A stretch of 58,518 nucleotides of DNA from Desulfosudis oleivorans (GTDB taxonomy: Bacteria; Desulfobacterota; Desulfobacteria; Desulfobacterales; SURF-7), in NCBI GenBank assembly GCA_020723325.1, contig DYJD01000036.1:1-58518 (forward strand). The letters are read 5' to 3'. The notes below the pieces were generated by a model. The model saw only the letters and a list, made by a program, of their open reading frames with translations, was not told where the DNA came from and ran no database searches. The position numbers and the translations under genes are program-made. Of this stretch, positions 52,762 through 58,518 are shown piece after piece. Numbering within the stretch: position 1 is the stretch's first letter; every line of letters starts with the position of its first letter.

Positions 52762-54489
52762 ATGGATGATAAACCCAAAACCGGTTTTTGGTTGTTAACG
52801 GTCCTGATGGCCACGGGTTTGATTGTTTTTGCGCTTTATCGCGCTGATCTGCTGTTCAATGAAAAATCTCCCAGCGACGGCAAAACCCAGTCCGCAGCAA
52901 CCGGAGCGCCGCCGACCCCGGCAAATAAGCTTGAAATCACCTTTTACTCTTCCAGCGCCAAGAAGCAATGGGTGGATGAGATGGTCAAGGTGTATAACGC
53001 CAAACAGGACAAGGTCGGCGACCGCACGGTGCAGGTCAAGGCCTTTCACGTCAATTCCGGTGAAAGCCTGGACCAGTTGAAAGCCGGCCAGATTCAACCG
53101 GACCTCTGGTCGCCGGGAGACGAATCCTGGCTGGAACTGGCCGCCGCCCACTGGCGGGATGTGAAAGGCGCTGAGCTGTTCGATAAATATGTCCCCCTGG
53201 TGAATATCCCGCTGGTGATCGCCATCTGGGAGCCCATGGCCAAAGCCCTCGGCCACCCCAAGCCTTTGGGCTGGGCTGATATTGCCAAGGTGGCTACGGA
53301 TGCCAAGGGCTGGGCAAGCGTGGGCCATCCGGAATGGGGCAAATTCCGCTGGGGCCATGCCCATCCGGATGCCAATTCAGGATTCCTGACGGTTATTTCC
53401 ATCATCTATGCTGCCGGCAACAAGACCGAGGGCCTAACCGTGGAGGATCTAAAAAAGCCGCAAACAGCGGCTTTTTTGAAAAAATTCGAGGAAAGCGTGG
53501 CGCATTACGGCCTGTCCAACAGTTGGATCGACGAATTGATGCACAAAAAGGGGCCGGCCTATCTTTCAGCCACGGTGCAATATGAAAACACCATCATTGA
53601 AAGCAACACCAAATACAACAACAAACCCTTCAAGATGCTGGCTGTGTACCCCACGGAAGGCACTTTCTGGACCCGCCATCCGGTGGCGGTCATGCAGGAA
53701 GCCTGGATGACCCCGGAGAAGCAGGCGGCTGCTGAAAAATTCGTTGAATTTCTGCTGAGCCGCAAATCCCAGGAAAAGGCCATGGAAATGGGGTTGCGGC
53801 CCATTCAAACCGATATTGCTTTGGCCGCGCCTTTTGACGAAGCCCATGGGGTGCAGTTGAATGTGGATGCGGCCCGGGCCTTTCAGGTGCCGGAAGAAGC
53901 GATTCTGAAACGCATCCGGGATTTGTGGGAGGATGTCAAGATCCCGGCCACCATTGCCATGATCATCGACCGTTCCGGCAGCATGAATGGCCCGCCCATG
54001 GACAACGCCAAGGTGGGCGCGGCTGAATTCATCAAGGCCATGAAGCCCCGGGATCAGTTGAAATTGGTGGTTTTCAACAAGGATGTGGCCACCATTTTGC
54101 CCAAATGCGCCATCCGGGAATGCGGTGAATCGGCCCAGGAGAAGATCCAGGGGGTTTTTGCCGAGGGTGCCACGGCCTTGCATGACGCCTTGATGGAAAA
54201 TTATCAGAACCTGAAGGAACTGGAACAGCGCGATCCTTCCCGCCGCTATGCCCTGATGCTCTTGTCGGACGGCAAAGACACGGCCAGCCGCGTGGGCCGC
54301 CAGGACTTCCTGGACAGTTTGCCCAAGGGCGAGGATTTTGATGCGCCCAAGATTTACACCATTGCTTACGGCGAAGCGGCGGACACGGATTTGCTGGCGG
54401 AAATCGCCAATCGCACCAACGGCCGGCTGTTCAAGGCCACGGTGGGCAATATCGTTCAAACATACAAGGAACTCAGTGCCAACTTCTGA
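52762..54489 (+). CDS. membrane-anchored solute-binding domain fused to VWA domain
   Basis: A 575-residue protein: N-terminal anchor (hydrophobic residues about 9-27), periplasmic-type substrate-binding domain (about 55-375; the E-I-T-F-Y-S-S-S-A-K-K-Q-W start and the D-L-W-S-P-G-D segment resemble ABC solute-binding proteins), then a von Willebrand factor A domain with a complete MIDAS site: D403-x-S405-x-S407 (D-R-S-G-S-M), G-A-T-A-L-H near 468 and L-S-D-G-K-D-T near 505. The anchor would place both domains in the periplasm. Overlaps the next gene by 14 bases. The pair may act as a metal-dependent binding or assembly device; no transporter is nearby. Confidence 0.8.
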   Translation: MDDKPKTGFWLLTVLMATGLIVFALYRADLLFNEKSPSDGKTQSAATGAPPTPANKLEITFYSSSAKKQWVDEMVKVYNAKQDKVGDRTVQVKAFHVNSGESLDQLKAGQIQPDLWSPGDESWLELAAAHWRDVKGAELFDKYVPLVNIPLVIAIWEPMAKALGHPKPLGWADIAKVATDAKGWASVGHPEWGKFRWGHAHPDANSGFLTVISIIYAAGNKTEGLTVEDLKKPQTAAFLKKFEESVAHYGLSNSWIDELMHKKGPAYLSATVQYENTIIESNTKYNNKPFKMLAVYPTEGTFWTRHPVAVMQEAWMTPEKQAAAEKFVEFLLSRKSQEKAMEMGLRPIQTDIALAAPFDEAHGVQLNVDAARAFQVPEEAILKRIRDLWEDVKIPATIAMIIDRSGSMNGPPMDNAKVGAAEFIKAMKPRDQLKLVVFNKDVATILPKCAIRECGESAQEKIQGVFAEGATALHDALMENYQNLKELEQRDPSRRYALMLLSDGKDTASRVGRQDFLDSLPKGEDFDAPKIYTIAYGEAADTDLLAEIANRTNGRLFKATVGNIVQTYKELSANF

Positions 54490-55345
54490 AAAAAGTCATG
54501 TAAAGTATTTGGGCAAGGCCTTGGGCAATCATTGGAATCTGCTGCTGCTGGCGGCCGGAACTTCCTTTGCGCTCATTGCCGGCATGGCAGATATCCTGCT
54601 GCCCCTGGTGGGGGCCGGCGAGCTGATTTATCTTGCGGCCCGTTCCACCAGTCGCAAATTCCAAGCCGCCGTGGACAATGCCGGCAAGCAGAATCATAAG
54701 GGGCGGACCGGTAGTGCCGAACAGGCCGAGAAGCTCATCAAAGCCCTAAAACCGGAAGATCGTGCTGAATATCGGGAATTGAAAAAATTGTGCCTGAGCA
54801 TGCAGCGTTTCAATCAAGGGGATGCCGAGGGCGGGGACAAGCCCGATGACTTTCAAAACCTGATGTATGCCAACATCAACCAACTGCTTTGGATTTATCT
54901 TAAACTACTGCATGTCCGCAACAGTTTGGAGTTTTATGCCCAAAATATCCGGCCCCAGGAAATCCAGCAGAAAATCGCGGAAGTGGAAGAACGTCTGACC
55001 TCCTTGGGTTCACCGGAACAGGATGATGCCAATGAAAGCAAACTGCGTAAATCCCTTGAAGACACCCAGGCGGCCTATGCCCTGCGCTTGCAGAATTACC
55101 AACAAGCCGCTGCCAAGCATGAATTCGTCACCCTGGAGCTGGAACGCCTGCACACCAAGATCAGCGGCTTGGCCGAGATGGGCCTGACCCGCCAGGAGCC
55201 CCACCAGATTGCGGAGGAAATCGATGTGGCCATCGGTTCCATCAAACGCACCGAGTCCGCCATGCAGGAACTCGAATTTCTCACAGAACTGCCCGGCCAG
55301 GATGAAAAGCCGCCGGACCTCCTGGCCTTTGAGATGAAGGTCTAA
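54476..55345 (+). CDS. membrane and coiled-coil partner protein of the VWA fusion
   Basis: About 289 residues; I choose GTG 54476 because AAGGA lies six bases upstream and it overlaps the VWA gene stop by 14 bases; a longer frame back to 54338 reads through the other gene's coding region. Two hydrophobic segments (about residues 18-55), then a mostly helical, charged region with heptad patterns (about 100-260). No catalytic motif is seen. Translational coupling makes it a probable partner of the upstream product. Unrecognised beyond this. Confidence 0.65.
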   Translation: MPTSEKSHVKYLGKALGNHWNLLLLAAGTSFALIAGMADILLPLVGAGELIYLAARSTSRKFQAAVDNAGKQNHKGRTGSAEQAEKLIKALKPEDRAEYRELKKLCLSMQRFNQGDAEGGDKPDDFQNLMYANINQLLWIYLKLLHVRNSLEFYAQNIRPQEIQQKIAEVEERLTSLGSPEQDDANESKLRKSLEDTQAAYALRLQNYQQAAAKHEFVTLELERLHTKISGLAEMGLTRQEPHQIAEEIDVAIGSIKRTESAMQELEFLTELPGQDEKPPDLLAFEMKV

Positions 55346-55386
55346 GCTGCGCTTCCCCTAATATTATCAAAATAAATTGTTGACAG

Positions 55387-55424
55387 GTGCATCCCAATAT
55401 TCTATTTATTGGATGGTCGTCCAA
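55387..55424 (+). promoter_or_regulatory. promoter region and operator upstream of the TetR gene
   Basis: TTGACA at 55379-55384 is followed by TATTCT-like sequences about 18 bases later (55399-55404), a plausible promoter. Overlapping its start is TTGGATGGTCGTCCAA (55409-55424), an interrupted palindrome. The same sequence, TTGGATGGACATCCAA, lies at 56281-56296 before the hydrolase gene. A TetR binding to both would autoregulate and control the hydrolase. Confidence 0.6.
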
Positions 55425-55451
55425 CAAATAACATTTTGCCATGGCTAACCG

Positions 55452-56057
55452 ATGAATGCAAAATTGGATTCAGAAGAAAAAATTCAACATATTCTAAATA
55501 TTGCCCGCTCCATTCTGGCCAAAACCGGATATGCCGGCACCACCATCAGCCTGGTGGCGGCCGAGGCCGGTATCAGCCGGGGGTTGTTGCATTATTATTT
55601 CAAAAATAAAGAGGAAATGTTGGCCAAGGTAATCCACGCCAATATCGAGACAAGCGTGGATATTGTGGAAAACATATTTCACAAAGGGGATTCGGCTAGG
55701 GCCATTGCCAAAGAGATGACCGCGGCCCTGCGTTTTATTTTTGAAAATGATCCTGATTTTTTTAAGCTGTTATTTGAGGGCTGGGCTGTGTCACGGCACA
55801 GCGCCCTGGTGGATGAAAAGATCAAGGACCTTTATTCTCGATTCCGGGATGCGGTCGCAAGCGGGCTGAAACAAGCCGCGGCCCGGGGTGTGATTGCACC
55901 GCTTCTCGCTTTGGAAGGCCTGGCGGCAGTCATTACCGGCCTCATAGACGGGCTGGGCCTGCAACTGATAACCGAACCGGAATTGAGCCATAAGGCTGTG
56001 ATTTGGGAGGTGCTGGAACAGGGGCTCGTTCTGTTGCTGGGGGGCACTGGGGCTTGA
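55452..56057 (+). CDS. TetR-family transcriptional regulator
   Basis: Regulator of 201 residues with the TetR N-terminal helix-turn-helix: I-L-N-I-A-R-S-I-L-A-K-T-G-Y-A-G-T-T-I-S-L-V-A then A-E-A-G-I-S-R-G-L-L-H-Y-Y-F-K-N-K-E-E-M-L, close to the TetR_N consensus (residues about 11-57). The C-terminal ligand domain (about 75-195) is typical of AcrR-like acyl- or hydrophobic-ligand sensors. ATG 55452 lies 28 bases after the operator. It probably represses itself and the hydrolase at 56317 through the shared TTGGATGG-N4-CCAA dyad. Confidence 0.9.
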   Translation: MNAKLDSEEKIQHILNIARSILAKTGYAGTTISLVAAEAGISRGLLHYYFKNKEEMLAKVIHANIETSVDIVENIFHKGDSARAIAKEMTAALRFIFENDPDFFKLLFEGWAVSRHSALVDEKIKDLYSRFRDAVASGLKQAAARGVIAPLLALEGLAAVITGLIDGLGLQLITEPELSHKAVIWEVLEQGLVLLLGGTGA

Positions 56058-56079
56058 TCTTTGTTGCGACCGCTAAGAA

Positions 56080-56250
56080 AAATCCGAAATTCGAATATCG
56101 AAATACGAAACAAATTCGAATTACCAAAATACAAATAAAACAACATTGGCAGATAATAAAGCCAATAACCTGATGCTTTTTGTTTTGATTATTTGATCAT
56201 TGAAATTTTGAATTTGTTTCGAATTTCGGATTTCGATATTCGAATTTAAA
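56080..56250. repeat. MITE-like inverted-repeat element A, copy 2
   Basis: Same arms as 45921-46085: AAATCCGAAATTCGAATATCG on the left and AATTTCGGATTTCGATATTCG on the right, with CAAATTCGAATTACCAAAAT conserved inside the left arm and a different centre that again ends GCTTTTTGTTTTG. It sits between the TetR gene and the hydrolase operator. Confidence 0.75.
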
Positions 56251-56280
56251 TCGTTTTTATTGCGGATAAAAAAATATTAA

Positions 56281-56296
56281 TTGGATGGACATCCAA
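56281..56296. promoter_or_regulatory. second copy of the TetR operator
   Basis: TTGGATGGACATCCAA, 20 bases before the hydrolase ATG (56317), differs from the 55409-55424 copy at two central bases and is more symmetric. Position near the ribosome-binding site suggests repression of the hydrolase. Confidence 0.6.
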
Positions 56297-56316
56297 CCCA
56301 AAAGGAGGTAGGCCAA

Positions 56317-57147
56317 ATGAAAAGTATTTATACAACCTTGAAAAACGGACTCACGATTCATTCCCTCATTGCCGGAAACCCAGATAATCCGCCATTGGTG
56401 TTGCTGCACGGCTACCCGGTAAGCTGCTATCTGTGGCGACATTGCATACCGGCGCTTTCCGAGCATTTCCATGTCTATGCCCCGGATCTTCCCGGCCATG
56501 GAGATTCGGACAAACCCCTTGATATTGATTACAACCTCGATTTTTTTGTTGATTTCCTGGTGAACTATTATGCGGCCATGGGGCTTGCAAGTGCTGCATT
56601 GGCGGCCCACGACCTGGGGGGCAATGCGGCCCTGGGATTTGTCAGCCGCCACCCGGAGCGGGTTTCCCGCTTTATCATCATGGATACGGCCCCATACATA
56701 GAATGGCCGATTTTGGCCAAGATCCTGGTAAAAGCCGTGCAGAGCCCGGCCGTTGCCCGTTTGACCCTTTCACCGCCGGTCTTCAGTCAGATCTTAAAAC
56801 GTGTGGTTTTTGCCCAGCCGGCGGTGGTGACGAAAGAACTGCTCGATCTTTACAGGAAGCCGTGGGTGGAAAATCCTAATGGCTATCGTTTATACGGCAA
56901 GATTGTTAGTCCTCCGCCGGAAGCTTTAATTGAACTGCGCCGGAATCTGCAAAACATCGCCGTGCCGACTTTAATTCTATGGGCGGAAAAAGACCCGATT
57001 TTTCCGGCCTTCGTCGCAAAGCAACTGCATCAGGATATTCCCGATTCCCAATTGGAGATCGTGCCCAATTGCGGGCATTTCCTGCAAGAAGAGGAACCGG
57101 GGATTATTGTCGAGAAAATGATCGCTTTTCTTCCTCGAAAGGGATAA
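56317..57147 (+). CDS. epoxide hydrolase/haloalkane dehalogenase-like alpha/beta hydrolase
   Basis: Cytosolic alpha/beta hydrolase of 276 residues with the Asp-type catalytic set: oxyanion motif L-H-G-Y-P (30-34), nucleophile Asp99 in A-H-D-L-G-G, second acid Asp226 in W-A-E-K-D-P and His254 in C-G-H-F. The H-G-x-P plus Asp nucleophile and L-P-G-H-G-D-S (58-64) place it with epoxide hydrolases and haloalkane dehalogenases rather than Ser esterases. AAAGGAGG upstream fixes ATG 56317. Preceded by the TetR operator and so probably induced by the TetR ligand, perhaps a xenobiotic or lipid oxide. Substrate unknown. Confidence 0.87.
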   Translation: MKSIYTTLKNGLTIHSLIAGNPDNPPLVLLHGYPVSCYLWRHCIPALSEHFHVYAPDLPGHGDSDKPLDIDYNLDFFVDFLVNYYAAMGLASAALAAHDLGGNAALGFVSRHPERVSRFIIMDTAPYIEWPILAKILVKAVQSPAVARLTLSPPVFSQILKRVVFAQPAVVTKELLDLYRKPWVENPNGYRLYGKIVSPPPEALIELRRNLQNIAVPTLILWAEKDPIFPAFVAKQLHQDIPDSQLEIVPNCGHFLQEEEPGIIVEKMIAFLPRKG

Positions 57148-57158
57148 GCGGTTTTTTT

Positions 57159-57187
57159 ATTAGCGTTAATCGGCGTTCATTTGCGGT
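57159..57187 (-). repeat. 29-bp repeat C, copy 1 (minus orientation)
   Basis: The reverse complement is ACCGCAAATGAACGCCGATT followed by AACGCTAAT. A copy in the opposite orientation with 23 of 29 bases the same lies at 58468-58496, so the two flank the nucleotidyltransferase gene as inverted repeats. Confidence 0.55.
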
Positions 57188-57262
57188 GAAAAATACCATT
57201 AAAACCAATATCCGGCTTGACATTTGTTGTGTTTTCCTTCAAAGTTTAAAAAAAGATATTTG

Positions 57263-58315
57263 ATGGAAAACTATATGCAACTATTCGAAATGTCGAATGA
57301 GCAGCGCCGTATTTTCATCAACACGGCCCAATTGCATGAGGCCCACACGGATGCCTATGATAAAAGCCGCGGATATCGCGGCGGCATGCATTGGAAAAAA
57401 GCCAAAGGCCGGGAATATCTGTTTCGATCCCGGGATCGCTATGGCTATGGCCAAAGCCTGGGTCCGCGATCTCCGGAAACCGAGGCGATTTTCGGGAAGT
57501 TTCATGAAAACAAGAAAAAGTTCGAGGACAAGCTGAGTGAACTCCGGCAAAAATTGCGGGAGCAGGCGCGGCTGTGCAAGGCCGTTAAAATCGCACGGGC
57601 GCCCAGGTTAGTTACCGCCATCCTGCGACTGCTTGCACAGCACAATCTCATGGGCCGCAATCTGACGGTCATCGGAACCAATGCCTTATATGCCTATGAG
57701 GCTTCAGCCGGCGTGTTTTTCGAAAGCGGCCTCACGTCCACAGAGGATATGGATATTCTGTGGGATGTGCGTTCACGTTTGCGGCTCTTGTCGCTGGACC
57801 GGGTGGATACATACGGACTGATCGGGATTTTACGAAAAGCCGACAAAACCTTCGAGCCAGTCGGTCGGAAAAGTTTTCGGGCCGTCAATCAAAGTGGATA
57901 TATGGTGGACCTTGTAAAACCCGAACCCCGAGACATCCGGGCAAAGGAAGTCAGACGGATGGGCGACAAGGAGGATCTGGAAGCAGCGGAAATCAGAAAT
58001 CTGGATCGGCTGGTTTCCTCCCCCCAATTCTCGAGCACCGTGATTGGCGAAGACGGCTTTCCAGCCAGGATGACGACACCGGATCCCCGGGCCTTTGCGC
58101 TGCATAAGCTCTGGCTGGGTCGGCGGCGCGATCGGGATCCGATTAAAAAGAAGCGCGACCAGGCCCAGGCCCAGGCCGTGTGTCAACTGATCCTCCAGTA
58201 TTTGCCGGCCTATCCCTTTGATCCCAGTGAATTGAAAATGTTTCCCAAGGAAATCGTAGCGGAGGCAACCGCTCAATTAGACGCTTCTGATCTTCCGCCA
58301 GGCTACGAAGAATGA
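57263..58315 (+). CDS. GSU2403-family nucleotidyltransferase-fold protein
   Basis: About 350 residues. Residues 1-100 are a charged helical region; the NTP_transf_8-like core starts at V-I-G-T-N-A-L-Y-A-Y-E (about 137) with S-T-E-D-M-D-I-L; Asp162 and Asp164 form the D-x-D metal site, and F-R-A-V-N-Q-S-G-Y-M-V-D-L-V (about 202) supplies the third acid region. Matches the GSU2403 family of unknown role, related in fold to AbiEii/MNT-type toxins. No antitoxin gene is next to it. The start is uncertain; ATG 57263 is chosen and an upstream ATG at 57224 is possible. Flanked by inverted copies of repeat C and by a mazEF-like remnant. Confidence 0.75.
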   Translation: MENYMQLFEMSNEQRRIFINTAQLHEAHTDAYDKSRGYRGGMHWKKAKGREYLFRSRDRYGYGQSLGPRSPETEAIFGKFHENKKKFEDKLSELRQKLREQARLCKAVKIARAPRLVTAILRLLAQHNLMGRNLTVIGTNALYAYEASAGVFFESGLTSTEDMDILWDVRSRLRLLSLDRVDTYGLIGILRKADKTFEPVGRKSFRAVNQSGYMVDLVKPEPRDIRAKEVRRMGDKEDLEAAEIRNLDRLVSSPQFSSTVIGEDGFPARMTTPDPRAFALHKLWLGRRRDRDPIKKKRDQAQAQAVCQLILQYLPAYPFDPSELKMFPKEIVAEATAQLDASDLPPGYEE

Positions 58316-58368
58316 GGAATGAGAAAAATGAGTTAAAGGAACAGACACTTTGTTCTGAAATCTGGTAG

Positions 58369-58458
58369 ATGGCGGCTTATATTCCCAAGCAGGGAGATTT
58401 AATATTGATGCATGTCTATACTATGCCTCTTTCCTGGGCATTCGGGAAATTCGGATGA
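58369..58458 (+). pseudogene. possible mazEF remnant (MazF N-terminus)
   Basis: A 29-residue frame starting M-A-A-Y-I-P-K-Q-G-D-L-I, which is close to the N-terminus of MazF/PemK toxins, preceded directly by T-L-C-S-E-I-W and TAG, resembling the end of a MazE-type antitoxin, in the usual TAG-ATG junction. The frame degrades after 13 residues. Decay of a toxin-antitoxin pair is the best guess; the match is short. Confidence 0.35.
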
Positions 58459-58467
58459 CATACAAGA

Positions 58468-58496
58468 ACCGCGAATGAACGCAAATCCACGCAAAT
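58468..58496 (+). repeat. 29-bp repeat C, copy 2
   Basis: ACCGCGAATGAACGCAAATC followed by CACGCAAAT. It is the inverted partner of 57159-57187. The final 22 bases of the window hold no recognisable feature. Confidence 0.55.
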
Positions 58497-58518
58497 ATCA
58501 AGGGCGATTGACGGATTC

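Noticed and set aside
58441-58464. RAYT-associated repeat (TTCGGAAATTCGGATGACATAC-like)
   Set aside because: Only a weak resemblance over a few bases; no second copy in the window.

Overview
The window looks like a chromosomal piece of a Gram-negative, anaerobic Desulfobacterota bacterium (Desulfobacteraceae/Desulfosarcinaceae-like). This rests on gene content only: an exosortase/PEP-CTERM-type exopolysaccharide locus, a liv-type importer operon with an embedded acyl-CoA ligase, an HdrD/GlpC-like iron-sulfur protein read through an in-frame UGA (selenocysteine), and several families of intergenic repeats. No rRNA, tRNA, CRISPR array, integrase or intact transposase was recognised.

Region 1 (about 66-27,290, visibly more A+T rich) is one long plus-strand locus for making and exporting a probably sulfated exopolysaccharide. 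In order it holds a Wzx-type flippase, sulfotransferase, Wzy-type ligase/polymerase, GT2 and GT4 glycosyltransferases, a GH20-like secreted hydrolase, a second sulfotransferase, another GT4, a second paralogous GH20-like hydrolase, a third GT4, a radical SAM/SPASM protein, an exosortase-EpsI fusion, a WecA-like initiating transferase, a PrsT-like TPR lipoprotein, a Wza-type export protein, an outer-membrane beta-barrel protein, a Wzz-type chain-length protein and a CpsD-type tyrosine kinase. A convergent ExeA-like ATPase closes the locus.

Region 2 (27,493-35,729) holds the selenoprotein, a PlsC acyltransferase and a tightly packed minus-strand signalling operon (small response regulator, REC-DHp-REC protein without an ATPase domain, PAS histidine kinase, hybrid histidine kinase).

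Region 3 (35,887-45,883) starts with a sigma70-like promoter and an 18-bp TetR-type dyad. It continues with livG, an acyl-CoA synthetase, livH, livM, livK and livF, then an LEA-type lipoprotein, a PaaK-like CoA ligase and a small secreted protein. The set suggests uptake and CoA activation of a carboxylic acid.

Region 4 (45,884-58,518) is accessory and repeat-rich: two possible CsgG-like proteins, an outer-membrane protein, a pectinacetylesterase-family lipoprotein between two 163-bp copies of a structured repeat, a zinc-ribbon membrane protein, a decayed acyltransferase, a solute-binding/VWA fusion with a coiled-coil partner, a TetR regulator and an epoxide-hydrolase-like enzyme that share one operator sequence, a GSU2403-type nucleotidyltransferase and a possible mazEF remnant. 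The most notable observations are the selenocysteine reading of UGA at 28,222 with a SECIS-like hairpin, the paired 163-bp repeat with a compensating stem change, the duplicated GH20-like hydrolases, and the two regulator-operator pairs.
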